Shown here in pieces: positions 42,901-55,256 of a stretch of 64,000 nucleotides of DNA. The DNA lies in NCBI GenBank assembly GCA_016748015.1, contig JAAOMT010000134.1:198184-262183 (forward strand), given 5' to 3'. The position numbers and the translations under genes were made by a program. Under the pieces are notes generated by a model. The model was given only the letters and a program-made list of their open reading frames with translations, made no database searches and was not told the origin of the DNA. Every line of letters begins with the position of its first letter. The stretch's first letter is position 1. The DNA comes from Geosiphon pyriformis (lineage: Eukaryota > Glomeromycota > Glomeromycetes > Archaeosporales > Geosiphonaceae).

Positions 42901-43383
42901 ATTTAAGTTCTTTAAAAATCTATCTATGTAAACATTAATAATATTTAAATCAATACCAAAAAAACATTGTCTTACTGTGGAAAAATTACTAGTACTAAAA
43001 ACATTTAAAAGCTGGAATTTATTGATAAGTAGTTAAACTACAAAATAAGAAGTAAAATTGATTAAGTAATTATATGCCAACTTAAACCAAATAAAGACCA
43101 AACCTCTAGAATCAAGTCTTTTTTAATGATAAAAACTTTTTTAATCAAAAACTAATCTCTTTTTATCATATAATTATTCAATAAAGACAATATTAAATCT
43201 TTTAAGTAAGTAAAAAACATTATAAAACATTTTATCTTCCAAAACAAAAGACATAGAAGTGCTACCAAAAAACTGAAATATGGAGAACAAAATATTAGTA
43301 AAAAAAACATTATAATCCAAAAAAAAATTTATCATACCAGCTAAAAAATTGTTAACTGAACTGATCTTTAACTTTACAGAAAT

Positions 43384-44490
43384 TTACAAAAAATAAATAA
43401 GAAACCAACTCAAAATTTGCAAATCTAAAAATTTATAATCAAACAAATGACTGTAAACATTAGCAACATTTAAAAAACTTAATACAGAAGCTAATTTACT
43501 TTTTGTTTGGACTTGCTTAAATAATTTAAAGCCATACAAATATGAATGATAAAAAACCTCATTGGAAAAATCTTTTAACAAGCTAGTTTTTATTCTTAAA
43601 CTCATCTTAATCAGTGTATCTCATTTGTTGTACACACTTTTAAAAACAAAACTAAACTAAATCTTATAATTAACAATAGATTGAAGCACAATTGAAACCA
43701 GATAAAAAAACTACTTGTCCAAAATAGCTTTTTTTAAAATTATGTTGGCAAAAAACCTGATATCTGAATGAGCTTTTTTCAAACTAAATTTGAATAAATC
43801 TTCAGAAGACAAAAAAATACCAAGACATCTATAGAATTTTCCACTTTGTGTTATAAATATTGGCAGGTCACTTATTGATAATAAGGTATCTTTAACTCTT
43901 TGGTTGATAAAAATGACTACCATTTTTTCATTGTTAATTAAAATATTATTAATAATAAAAAACTTACTTATAATATCTAAAATATATTAAATAGCAGTTT
44001 AACTACTTCTTATTTAAATTGTGTTATTAATAAAAGCTCTAGCTGTCAGATATGAAGTTAATTCACTTTGGAATTTTATTCTGCCAGTTTTGACTACAAA
44101 CTTAATATTAATATAATAGTCACATAAGTTTTTATGTCTTTTAATCTCATACAGAAAAAGATTATAAAAAATTCTTTAGAGCAAAGAGAAAAAAATTTTA
44201 CTTTAGTCCAGATTATTATGCACTTGGTACTTATTAGTTAACTTATAATCAGTCATAATCTAATTAATTCTACTATTGTAAATACTACCAAAAAACCTAA
44301 TAAATTGTTTACACATTTTTATTTAATTAAACTATTTTTTAAATAATGTTAACTAACAAAGTCATATGTTTTTTGCATATCTTGCAAAATCAGCCAAATT
44401 TTATGATCTTTTTTTAAAGCATTTTCAATTATTAAGTTAATTGTAAAGATAGAAGACTAAATACTAGTGTCGTTTAATACAGAAAAGTTG
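43384..44490 (-). pseudogene. LINE D reverse transcriptase, C-terminal half
   Basis: Pieces at 43384-43605 (LFDYKFLDLQILSW and YSYLYGFKLFKQV) and 43711-43923 (FYRCLGIFLSSEDLFKFSLK, KAHSDIRFFANIILKKAIL) match the RT thumb of copy A. Around 44025 the active-site region reads AFINNTI-like where FVDD is expected. The palm N-terminal of this lies beyond the G3 insertion. Confidence 0.8.
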
Positions 44491-44497
44491 TTATTAT

Positions 44498-45471
44498 TAT
44501 TACCAGTAGAATTTTAGCTATTAATTAGCATGAAATTATCCTTATAATTCTTATTATTAATTAGCATATATTATTATCATTTCAATTATTACTTATTATT
44601 TAATCAAATTATCAAATATCATTATTCAATTAATAATCTGATTTGTACCATAGAAATTAAGATAATCAAATTACACAATATCCTGAACCATTTAATATAG
44701 TCAAAATTCGCCGAAATTAATAAAAATTGGTCGAAATAATCAATAATTTGTAGAAATAACTTGTAGTTCACTAAAATGTATCTTTAATTTACCAAAATTA
44801 GAACAAAAAAAAAAGTGCAAGTTCAAAGATTAGTACTACAACAAATTGTAAAAAAAAGAGCTTCTCTCTTCAAGAAAATATATAATTTTCTCATAGTATC
44901 TTATCATAGTATTTTATTTTAGATATCTTAATTAGAACAAATTACCTTTTACATATTCAAATAAAAATTATATATTCGAAAACCAAATTCTTTAATTATT
45001 GTACTTGAAATTCTCTCAACACAATTAACATTTTAAAATTGAGTAGCTACCAATTTCAGTAATCTGTTAGTGACTTCAGACCTGGATAGAAAATGTTTTC
45101 TTTGTTAGAATTCTATTTTTTTTACATTTCTTTTATTTTTCCTTTTTTTTCTTATTATAATCATTAAGATAGCCTACAGACAAAATTCTTGTAAAAAAGT
45201 TGACTTTCACAGCAAAATAACTGCACATTTTTAGTGAGCTTTCAGACAAGCAATTCCTGGGAAAGAGTTGATGTTTACTACAATGTAATTATATAAAATA
45301 ACTGACAAGGAATTAGTCATTTTACTTATAAGCCTAGCAGTTCAAATTATAGAAGATAATTTGAAGATAAATTCAGTTATTGGAAATTCAACTGCTTTCA
45401 GAAAACGTAAAATTAGCAACAGACAAACATTAACAACATTCAAGAAAAGAGACCAAAAACCTCTGGTAACA
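44498..45471 (+). repeat. G3 5' LTR (974 bp)
   Basis: TATTACC (TGTTACC in the partner) to GGTAACA. It pairs with 53427-54401; differences are mostly transitions with a few A/C changes. Confidence 0.9.
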
Positions 45472-45473
45472 TT

Positions 45474-45490
45474 TAGTGCTTTTCTATAAA
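45474..45490 (+). other. G3 primer-binding site, decayed
   Basis: TAGTGCTTTTCTATAAA lies two bases inside the LTR. It is the G1 site TGGTGCTTCCTGTGAAG with only C-to-T and G-to-A changes, apart from the edge. Confidence 0.65.
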
Positions 45491-45516
45491 AATAACAGAG
45501 CAACAACAAATTCAAA

Positions 45517-47450
45517 GTGGTAACCACATTAGACACAACAACTCTAGAGTATTATCAGTCAATTTACACTCAATTTACACTCACTGCAAACAAAGATTCA
45601 ACATTCAAGACAGAATTGAAATTTTCAAGAAATCACTATACTAATATATTGAAAACTGCATCAACAATTATATTTTTGAAAACTACAACATTTCAGAAGT
45701 CAGAAACAATCTCTACAATAATTTATTGCACTATTTACAATTGAAAACTAAAGATTTTAACAGTGAAACACTTGCCATTTACTTCCAAAAACTTAATTTT
45801 AACATTATTCAGTATTATAAAGAAAAATACTCAGTACAATCTAAATACTTTGTTGACTTTGAATCAGAACCAAAAAACAGCAACAACAGAAACAGAAAAA
45901 GAAAATTCGAGTTAACTATACAACTGACAACACACCAAAAACAACTGCCAAACACTTGTAAACACCTAAACAAGAAACCAGTGTCAAATTATCACTTTCT
46001 ATTATACCATTTTTAATTTTACTTGCTTAACTACAAACACCAAATTTACCACTTATCTATTTCTCAAAACTAGAAGATTTTTAGTCACTTAAAAGTCCTA
46101 CTCAACAACAGGAACTTATATCAATTAGCACTAATATTATTGATTATTTGTAGGAAAATGAAAGTAATCATTTAAAGAACTTGAAAAGTGAAAAAACTGA
46201 ATCAAAACAAGAAGAAATCACAGAAAATAAAGAAGAAATAGCAACTGCTTATATTGCAAAGATTTCAGAATTTACTGATAAAGATAATGATACCAGTCTA
46301 CAAGAATGGCTTAACAAAGCTCAGAAAACAGGAAATGCAAATGGATGGAATGCAGCAAAAATGCTTAAAGCAATCCCATACTTTCTCCAAGAAATAGCAG
46401 AAAAATGGTTTGAAAACTTAGATGCATTTTTTGGAAACTGACAAGCATTCAAAAATGCTTTCTTATAACAATTCACTAACAACAATACATCTATTACTTT
46501 CTGAAATTGGTTCTGAAATATAAAACAAGAACTAAGTAAATCAGTCATGGCCTATCTAGAAAAGTTCAACAAACTTCTCAGAAGAATTTGCCAGTTAGAA
46601 ACCAATGAATATTACTCTAATGCCCAAATTTTGAATCAATTTATCACTGAATTAAAAGATAAACTCATAAAAAAAGTGTGTTTATATTCATCTAAAGATT
46701 TGGCTACTGCTATCTAACATGCAAAGAATTATAAAATAGCTATAAAAGAAGTTAATCATACAAAACTTGTGAATTTTGCTATTGGAAAAACCAATACAAT
46801 AGCTGAAAAAAAAATTGACCAATTCACAAAGAAGATTGAAAATTATTTTACCAATCAACAACAACCACAATAACTCCAAAGATATTAATCATCTTAACAA
46901 CACAATCAAAACAATTACTCTTCATCATTCAACAATCAACCACAAAGCTGTTATTATTGTGAAATTCCAAGACATTGGAAACAAGACTGCAGAAAGCTAC
47001 AAAAAGACCAACAAAACAGGAGCAATCAATTTTATTCTTCAATACAGCAATCTTATTATTAGTTACTACTACCAGTCTACTATTTTTCAAGACTCCAATA
47101 GCAAAACAATTATTATCAACCTGCTTCACAACAGTAATATCAACAACTTTTACCAATTCAGCAATATCAAGCACCATTTACACAACAATATCAAATATCT
47201 GCTCAAAGATTGGTTCACCAAAACCAATTTACACCTCAAAATTGATTTCAGAATAATAATAATAGAACCAACTCAAACAATCAATTGGTTCCCCAAAATT
47301 CTGGTCAGCAAAGACCCAATCACTACCACACTCAACCCAGTTATCTCACAATGCCTGAAGAACAGGATTTTTAACAAACTGCACTTTTTGAAGATAAAAT
47401 TACAACACCAAAAACAAATCCTTCCAATAATATTATTCTACTAGCTCAAA
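45517..47450 (+). pseudogene. G3 gag
   Basis: Open pieces are 45517-45744, 45726-46016 and 46181-46441. The last holds the capsid-like part, ISEFTDKDNDTSLQEWLNKA and KAIPYFLQEIAEKWFENLDA. It continues past a TGA with FNKLLRRICQLETNEYYSNA. The zinc knuckle CYYCEIPRHWKQDC (46949-46990) is intact. A Gln/Asn-rich tail runs on toward the protease. Confidence 0.85.
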
Positions 47451-47559
47451 TTACCCAAAATGTCAATCTCTTAAACATATTTCTATTTGAATTTGAAGCA
47501 AATGAATTACCATTCTTGCTTAGCAATGCAGCAGTCAATGAACAAAAAACAATTACAGC

Positions 47560-47930
47560 AATATATATTAAAGCTAAAGTGGAAGGAAAATCAATTTAGT
47601 TAATCTTGAACAGTAGATCAGCTAGAAGTATTATCACCTACCAATTAATACAACAGCTTTAAAAAACTGTTGACAGACCAGCCCAAACTGTAATTGTTAC
47701 AGCTAATAGCATGAAAAAAATCCCAATAGGAGAAATTAACAACTTTCTATTTACTATTAATGGAATTATCATTCCAGTTAAAGTTTTAGTTATAGATATA
47801 CCTTAATACCAAGCTTTTGTTAGAAATGATTGGCTTCTTAAGGCCAATGCAAATTTAGATTGGGAAACCCAGGAATTAAAAATTTCATATTAAAGACAAT
47901 ACATCAGAGTATCTGCCACTTATGGTACTT
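47560..47930 (+). pseudogene. G3 aspartic protease
   Basis: The reading frame has LILNSRSARSIITYQLIQQL, in which the active-site DSG has become NSR by two G-to-A changes. It continues TVIVTANSMKKIPIGEINNF, VKVLVIDIP and RNDWLLKANANLDWETQELK. Several stops interrupt it. It is inactive. Confidence 0.82.
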
Positions 47931-48159
47931 TTAATAAAAAATCCGAAAAAGCCCTAGTATTCAAATTTAAAGAGGAGAAAGAATTACTAATTACTGAAAC
48001 TTTTATGGCTCTTGGATCAATATCTAATTGGACTGAAGAAACAAAACAAGAAATCTTTAAGAAAACCAGAGGATAGAATATTGTTTGATACTCTATACCA
48101 GAACCACAGAAACAATTATTTTATATTCTATTTAAATACAAAGATTACAAAAAAAAACT

Positions 48160-48440
48160 TTTATCAATGAGAGCATGTATTTTTCCAAAAAAAGAATATG
48201 AAACTTGCATCTGTTACTATTGTAAAGCATGCCATAGAGAATGATTTGGATATTTCAAATGAAGTAGAAAATGGGACAACACTTCTTGTTTTATATGTGA
48301 AGATATACTACCAAAAGAATACAACTGAATTGATGTTAGAATAAGAAGAGGAATATGTGATCAAACTTGCCAATATGCTTTATCAATCTCGGAAAAAGTC
48401 AGAAGAGAAACCTCTTTTAATGCAGCATACAACAGTGCTT
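48160..48440 (+). pseudogene. G3 Cys-rich module
   Basis: LLSMRACIFPKKEYETCICY, YCKACHRE, WDNTSCFICEDILPKEYN and GICDQTCQYALSISEKVRRE align with the G1 module at 23238-23605, including LLSMxAC, the CxxC pairs and the CQY..LIS tail. Some Cys are replaced and stops occur where G1 has Trp. Confidence 0.6.
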
Positions 48441-48750
48441 TTAACAAACTCTACTATTATTCTTATAATACTGAAATAATCTTTGATTTAGCAATGGCTT
48501 TAATTAATAAAGCCACACAAGAAGATGTCCACCAAATAAAAGAAGCTAAATACATTGAATATACAATAAAATTAGCTGAATTCAACTATAAAAATAAAGT
48601 AGAAACATATCACCAAATTGCAAGCTACACTTATCTAACCCAAGAAGCTCAAATTTAATAATTAGAGCAAATGAATATTCAATTGTGTAAAGAATGCATC
48701 ATGCCTTGTAATGACAAATAGTGTTTAGAATACTATGCTTTTAGCATTCT
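48441..48750 (+). pseudogene. G3 helical and zinc-ribbon-like segment
   Basis: A helical stretch (FDLAMALINKATQEDVHQIK) leads to LEQMNIQLCKECIMPCNDK, the counterpart of LEEINTRLCDHCLIPCDFQY in G1. The Asn/Ser linker of G1 is missing here. Confidence 0.55.
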
Positions 48751-48751
48751 C

Positions 48752-49320
48752 TTGCCCAGTAAAAATGACCAAAAGGAAATTGAATTTGGAAAACCTGAAA
48801 CAAAAGAAAAAATTACAACAATACCAATCTATCTTACTGAAAATCAGTCTGCTATACAATTCAAATACTTTGACAACAATAAACAAAGAATAAAACCAGA
48901 AAAAGTCCATAAAATTAATACAGAATATAATTTAAGATATCTTGGCAAAGACACCTTAGTTCTCCAACCAAAATTCTTAAACAAAATCAACCTTAGAATT
49001 GCTCTTGAAATACCACCAGAAGTAATGGTACAAATTGCTTTCTGATCATCATTGGCAAGCAAAAGATTTAATGTCAGAAGAAGAATTATAGATACAGGAT
49101 ACACTGAAGATATTATCATCATGTTACAGAATGAAACAGACAAACCATTCAAGATTGAATATGCTGAAAAAATTGCTTAAGCAATTTACCTACCTTTAAT
49201 CAACATTTCAAGTTTACAATCAATTAATAACAGAGAACAATTAGGAAAAAATAAAAGAGAAACTCAAGGTTTTGGCTCAACTGGACGATTTACAGTCCCA
49301 GTAAACATAGTTCTTAATGC
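48752..49320 (+). pseudogene. G3 dUTPase domain
   Basis: dUTPase motifs in order: TEYNLRYLGKD (1, weak), SSLASKRFNVR (2, after a TGA), RIIDTGYTEDIIIMLQN (3), FKIEYAEKIA then AIYLPL (4), and QGFGSTGRFTVP (5, fully conserved GFGSTG). The 5' part is open at 48752-49045. It lies between the zinc-ribbon-like segment and RT, as in G1. Motif 5 and the GY of motif 3 are better kept than in G1, although the rest is more decayed. Confidence 0.82.
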
Positions 49321-49720
49321 ACAAAGTAAATCTCACCAGATTCTTCAACTTCTTCAACCAATTACCATTTCACTTTTTGGAGAACATCATGAAATTTATA
49401 CTTGTTTAAAACTTACTACTACTCAACAAATCTTTGAATCCAATGAAAAAATCTGTTTGAAGCATGAAATTTCAATTCCAAATATCTATATACCAAAAAA
49501 AATAAAGAAATTTTGAGTTATATTTTACAAACCCAACAATTACCCCATTGTTCTATTAAATAAATTAGAAATTGGAATTATACATAACAATATCTTTCAA
49601 GATGAAAATCCTTAAATTGTCTCTAATTTCATTGAAATTATAAGACATACCCTATTTCTTAACTCAAACATCATCTATACTACTAAAAACTATCATCTTT
49701 TAAAAGAAAAACTTGTTCAA
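49321..49720 (+). pseudogene. G3 linker between dUTPase and RT
   Basis: A broken frame with VPVNIVLNAQSKSHQILQLL, EKICLKHEISIPNIYIPKKI and LNKLEIGIIHNNIFQDE. It corresponds in place to the split G1 linker. Family not recognised. Confidence 0.5.
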
Positions 49721-49726
49721 ATTAAC

Positions 49727-50660
49727 ATGGGTCACTTGGAATCCCAACAACAAAAACAATTGAAACAGCTAATAGCTGAATTTGCAGATATATTTGCAAA
49801 AAACAACAATAACCTTAGAAAAACCAATATTGTTCAACATCAAATCCACATAGGAGATACTCTACCAAAAAGACAACAAGCTTACCAAGTTCTATCTGTT
49901 AGTCACCAATTTATTAGAGAAGAGATCCAAAGAATGCTTAATAATAGATTGATTCAGTCATTAAAAAGTTTATGGGCCTTACCAATAGTTTTTGTTAAAA
50001 AAAAAAACGAAAAAATCAGATTTTGTGTTGATTATTGACAATTGAATAGTGTCACAATTAAAGATACATACCTTTTTCCAAAAATTAATAATATGTTAGA
50101 TGCTTTAGGAAAAGCCAAGTTCTTCTCAACTTTAGACTTAAAAAGTGAATACTGACAAGTCGAAATAAACCCAAAAGATTAACCCAAAACAGCATTTACC
50201 ATTCAAGAAGGAAACTATAAGTTCAATGTTATGCTTTTTAAACTTTGCAATACACCAGCAACATTCTAGCAACTCATAAATGTTGTATATAAAAGACTAT
50301 TATGACAATTAGTAGTTGTCTATCTTAATAACACTAATATGTACTCACCAAGTTTTGAAACTTATCTTATTTATTTGTGAGAAGTTTTTCAATGATTACA
50401 GAAAGCAAAATTAAAATTGAATATTGAAAAATATCACTTTGAAAAAACAAGTTTAATTTTTCTTGAACACATTGTTAACAAAGATAGAATCAAACCAAAT
50501 CCTAGAACAATTAATGCTGTCAAAAACTTTCAAACTTCTAAAAATACCACAGAACTATGAAAATTTGTAGAATTAGCCTCCTACTATTGAAAATTCATAA
50601 AAAAATTCTTAGAAATTGCCAAATTACTTAATTATCTTACCAATAAAAATATGCCATATT
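49727..50660 (+). pseudogene. G3 reverse transcriptase
   Basis: The open part 49727-50038 has MGHLESQQQKQLKQLIAEFA, LPKRQQAYQVLSVSHQFIRE and VFVKKKNEKIRFCVDY, then TGA. The same frame continues with FFSTLDLKSEY, YKFNVMLFKLCNTPATF and LVVVYLNNTNMYSPSFE, where YLDD is YLNN. It ends with FVELASYY and IKKFLEIAKLLNYL. Many stops replace Trp and Gln. Confidence 0.92.
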
Positions 50661-50689
50661 AATAGACTGAAAAACAGCAGAAACCCTTT

Positions 50690-51133
50690 AAAATTCTCAA
50701 AACAAAATTAACAACAGCCCTAATTCTTGCTTATCCAAACTTTAACAAATGGTTCCAACTAGTCATTGATGCTTTACACATAGCATTTGGTGCCATTCTA
50801 TCACAATTAGATAAAAATAGTCAGAAACAAGTCATTGTTTATATCAGTAGAACACTCAAACCAACAAAACTCAAGTATGGCTCAACTGAATTAAAAGCTG
50901 CTGCAGTCATTTGGGCTCTTAAACACTTTCAACAATACTTGAAGAATAGGAAAGAATTTGATATTATAATTGACAATATTGGTCTTAAATGGCTCAATAA
51001 AAAAAAAACAAAACAAAGTGCCAAACAGTCTCAATGGAATAACTTTCTAGCAAACTACAAATATATTGTACACCACAAACCAAGAAAACTACACACCAAT
51101 GTTGATAGTTTTTCAAGAATGAAACAAGATTAA
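50690..51133 (+). pseudogene. G3 RNase H
   Basis: FQLVIDALHIAFGAILSQLD carries the first Asp. STELKAAAVIWALKHFQQYL holds the Glu position. FDIIIDNIGLKWLNKKKTKQ has IDN where TDH is usual. The connection YKYIVHHKPRKLHTNVDSFS follows. The last piece is open from 50939 to 51133. Confidence 0.88.
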
Positions 51134-51239
51134 CACCAACAACAATTCCACCACAACTTACCACTATTAACAAAATAACAAAACAACAATAAATTCCAGA
51201 AATTACAACAATCTTAAAAACTATTTAGAGACTTTTACC

Positions 51240-52570
51240 ATGCCAGAAAATTGGTCTTCAAGTGAAAAACACTGATTACAACACCAATCAAAACAATATT
51301 TCATACATCACAACAAAATTTATTATAAAAATTGCACAAATTTAAACCAATCATTCAGATTAGTACAAGAAAATGAAAAAGAAACAATTCTATACAACAT
51401 GCATACAGATCCTTCTTTAGCATACTTGGGAAGAAATAGAACAATTCAAAGAACTCTTGAACATTATTTTTGGTTTCACATGCAAAAAAACATTTAACAA
51501 TATATAAAATCTTGTAATAATTGTCAAAAAAGAGGAGGAATTTGCCCTACAGAATCTTTAAATCCAATCAAAGTTGGACAACCTTTTAACAGAGTTAAAA
51601 TTGATTTAGTTGAACCATTACCTATTACAACCCAAGAAAATTGTTATATTGTAGTTGCAGTAGATTATCTTACCAAATGGCCTAAAGCTAGAGCCATCTA
51701 AAGAGCAGATGTAAAATCAGTAGCAAATTTCATCTATGAAAATATTATTTGTAGACATAAATGCTTAATTGAACTTTTATTTAATCAAGGAATACATTTT
51801 GTAAACAACTTGATACAAGAAATTTGTGAACAATTCAATGTTAAAAGACTTCTATTATTATCTTATTATCTCTAAACAAATGAACTTATAGAACATTTCA
51901 ATAGAACATTGTGTAAATCTTTAACCAAAGTCTCAACAAATTTTGAGCAAAAATGAGATATATTTATTCCATCAATATTACTAACCTATAGAACACTAAA
52001 ACAAGATACTATAAAACACACACCATTTGATCTTACTTATAGAAGGCCAGCAATATTACCAATTAATTTTACAGTAGAAACATATCCAGTACAACCAATT
52101 AATAAAAAAAACTTTCAAGAAACATTTCAGAGAAGAGCCTATACTCTTCTTAGTACACTGGAAGAAAAAAAACAAATAGCAGCCACTTATATTGAACACT
52201 CCCAAGCTCAACAAAAAAAAAGACATAATAACAAACTGCTACCAGTTATCAATAAATTTAAAGTTGGAAATAAAGTTCTCTTACACAGAACTAAGGCTAA
52301 AAAACAATGGAGTGAAAAATTTGAACATAAATAAAATAGACTATTTTATATTTATGAAATTCTAGACAATAAATCATACAAGTTAAAACTTAATAACAAA
52401 GTACTAGCAAAAGTTGTATATAGAAATTAATTAAAACACTATTATTCTAGAAACAATCTTGAACCATTAATTTCACAAATTGGTATACATTTTCCTTTAA
52501 TTAATCCTGAAGATATTCCCCAAAATTTAGAACCAATAGTTATAATAGAACAACAATCAAACTTGAATAC
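51240..52570 (+). pseudogene. G3 integrase
   Basis: The zinc domain shows NMHTDPSLAYLGRNRTIQRT and CNNCQKRGG; the second His is Tyr. The core has VKIDLVEPLPITTQENCYIV (Asp), ELLFNQGIHFVNNL (second Asp read as Asn) and NELIEHFNRTLCKSLTK (Glu). The C-terminus has FKVGNKVLLHRTKAKKQWSE and LFYIYEILDNKSYKLKLNNK. It is close to the G1 integrase in sequence and inactive. Confidence 0.9.
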
Positions 52571-52781
52571 TTAATTTAATATTTTTATAATAATTCCTTT
52601 AAAAATACACAAACATAAAAACAAAAATAGTAAATAATTACAAAAAACACTCAAACCCAAAAACAAATAAAAATCCTATACCCAAAAATAATTTTCTTTA
52701 TTTCTTGTTAAATTTTACTTATTAATTAGTTATTTTATCATGATTATTCCTCGAAATATTTAACAAATATCCCAAAAATTA
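52571..52781. other. G3 spacer between integrase and 3' ORF
   Basis: A-rich sequence with no ORF. Confidence 0.4.
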
Positions 52782-53390
52782 ATGTTAGCCTTAAAAACAC
52801 TTTTTAACTTAACTATAATGATTAATAAAAATCAAATTAATTACACTCAAAAAAAAACCACAACACCAATAGTAAATAATTCTCAGAATTATTATCTTTA
52901 TAGAAAAAAAACAAGAAATTATTCTGTAAATCAATTACTAGAACTTTTGAAGCAAGCACTAAAAGAAAACTTTTTATTTGCTCCTATTAACATTCTACCA
53001 AATACCACAATTCAACAAAAACTTCTACTACTTTTTAATGAACAGAACAATAAACATACTCTTATCTATAGATATTTTTATATTAGAAAAACACTTTATG
53101 AATAAAAACTAAAACTTGAAACAAAACACATCACTTCTAAAGCTATACAAAAACAAATTCACAATGAATTTAAGACAACAGCTGGATTAACAAACACTTG
53201 CTACAAACTTAGAGCAGTATTTAGACTTTATAATCTATTTAATACTTGTGGAAATGTCCTACAAAATCCAATACTTATTCAATGAAGATTCAATATATTA
53301 GAAAGCTTACAGAACTGAAATTTTAACAATTTTCAGATCAGATCACTTCAATTATCTTGGATCACTATCTTAACATTACAGATAGTATTT
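52782..53390 (+). pseudogene. G3 3' ORF, unknown function
   Basis: An open frame of 107 codons (MLALKTLFNLTIMINKNQIN, NYSVNQLLELLKQALKENFL) runs to a stop at 53105. The same frame continues with HNEFKTTAGLTNTCYKLRAV and FRLYNLFNTCGNVLQNPILI. It has the same place after integrase as in G1 and G2, and a weak match in the 'R..fRLYnlf.t...iL.n' part. No signal peptide or membrane helix. Confidence 0.55.
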
Positions 53391-53413
53391 GAACTTCGAT
53401 GGAGCTTATTCTT

Positions 53414-53426
53414 GAGGAGGAAATTA
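53414..53426 (+). other. G3 polypurine tract
   Basis: GAGGAGGAAATTA sits directly before the 3' LTR start TGTTACC. Confidence 0.7.
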
Positions 53427-54401
53427 TGTTACCAGTAGAATTTAGCTATTAATTAGCATGAAATTACCCTCATAATTCCTATTATTAATTAACATATATT
53501 ATTATTATTTCGATTATCACTTATTATTTAATCAAATTATTAAATATCCTTATTTAATTAATAATCCGATTTGTACTCTAGAAATTAAGATGATCAAATT
53601 ACACAATACCCTGAACCATTTAATATAGTCAAAATTCACTGAAATTAATGAAAATTGGCCGAAATAATCAAATAGTTCAGTGAAATAACTTGTAGTTCAC
53701 TAAAATGTATCTTTAGTTCACCCAAATTATAGCAAAGAGAAAAGTGCAAGTTCAAAGACTAGTATTACAACAAGTTGTATAAAAGAAAAGCTTCTCTCTT
53801 CAAGAAAATGTATCTTCTTATAGTAGCTTACTATAGCATCCTACTTTAGATATCTTAATTGAAACAAATCATCTTTTATACATCTTAAATAAAAATTAAA
53901 ATATTCAAAAACCAAATTCTTAAATTATTGCACTTGAAATTTTCTTAACACAACTAACGTTTTGAAATTGATTAGCTACCAATTTCAGTAAACTGTTAGT
54001 GACTCCAGACCTGAATAGAAAACGTTTTCCCTTGACAAAATTCTATTTCATTTACATTTTTTTTATTTTTCTTTTCTTTTTTTATTACAATCATTAAGGT
54101 AGCCTACAGATAAGATTCTTGTAGAAGAGTTAACTTTTACAGCAAAGTAACTACACATTTTTTAGTAAGCTTCCAGATGAGCAATTCCTGAGAAAGAGTT
54201 GACATTTATTACAACATAACTACACAAAATAACTGACAAAGAATTGGCTATTTCATTTATAAGCCTAGCAGTTCAAATTATAAAAGATAATTTGAAGATA
54301 AATTCAGTTATTGAAGATTTAACTGCTTTTAGAAAATGTGAAATTAGCAACAAACAAACATTAACAACATTCAAAAAAAGAGACCAAAAACCTCTAGTAA
54401 T
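53427..54401 (+). repeat. G3 3' LTR
   Basis: TGTTACCAG to AGTAAT; LINE D resumes directly after it. Confidence 0.9.
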
Positions 54402-55256
54402 ATTATAAAAAATATTAAATCTACTACAGACCAAAAAAATCTTATTGGAAAGAATCTTAGAAAAAATTTTACAAGTAGTTTCAATTAAAACAATTAGTCT
54501 AATATTGATCAAAATACTTTTCTACTTATAAGGTTTAAGAATTATTAACATTCAAGCTTTTTTTCAAGATTAAAATACAGATTTACACACCAAATAAAAA
54601 TTTAAAAAATCCAAAAACATGACAAAAATTAAATCATTACAATGTTTTCAAAGCTTATTTGTAATTCTAGACAACCAATGGCTTTTCCATCAAACAAATC
54701 TTTAATTACACATATTAAATTATCATAATTAATAACACTTATAATATTAAAAAAAGCAATGTTATCAAAATAAGCCAGCAACAAATATTGACAATGCCAC
54801 AGATCAAAAATACTGTTCATTACCAATCTTTTTTTTTGTTTAATTTTCCATAATTGTATCTATTTTAACTTTAATCTCACTAGAATTCAGAATTAATTTA
54901 TTATTAATAACCAAATAATTTAATACAACTTTTGAAAAAAGACACTTCAATACACTCTTAATTGTGTAATTTTTATTTACAGCAAAGCTTTTTATTTATT
55001 TATCAATAACAAATCTAATAAGTAACTTTTTAGTTCTTAGAGATTCAGCAAGTTTAGAGACATAATATGATTTTTTCACTTTAAAAAAAGAGAATTTTAT
55101 ACTATTAAAATTAAAACCAGAGTCCAACAAAACTTGAATACTAGAAGCATTATTACTGTTCAAAAACATCTAGTAGCTTATCAAAGAATTAAACTTATCA
55201 TTAGTATTATTATATAAAGATCTGACAATTTTCAACACCAACAATTCCAGTAAATT
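54402..55256 (-). pseudogene. LINE D RT N-terminal half
   Basis: The minus frame at 54273-54512 reads MINIRLIVLIETTCKIFSKI then LSNKIFLVCSRFNIF, matching copy A TNTHPIVLIETACKILSKIL. 54629-54826 has VINYDNLICVIKDLFDGKAI, matching IGYDEFFRVVSKLPNGKTA. It runs with stops to about 55256, where the orientation changes. Confidence 0.82.

Larger units (their letters stand above)
41536..44497 (-). mobile_element. LINE copy D, 3' part (RT C-terminal half to 3' end)
   Basis: The 3' end at about 41536 reads, on the plus strand, GAGTGAGGCCCAAATGCCAC, matching the LINE A 3' end GAGTGAGATCCAAACACTAC. ORF2 remnants follow in minus order toward higher coordinates. It is cut at 44498 by G3 and resumes at 54402. 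Confidence 0.88.
44498..54401 (+). mobile_element. Gypsy element G3 (dUTPase-bearing), inserted in LINE D RT
   Basis: A plus-strand Ty3/Gypsy element of 9.9 kb with LTRs of 974 and 975 bases. Its order is gag with zinc knuckle, protease, Cys-rich module, dUTPase, RT, RNase H, integrase and a 3' ORF. A short duplication (ATTAT or TTAT) flanks it in the LINE. All genes carry many stops, chiefly TGA and TAG/TAA where G1 has Trp or Gln. Key residues are lost (protease DSG to NSR, RT YLDD to YLNN), so it is much older or more mutated than G1 and G2. Confidence 0.93.
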
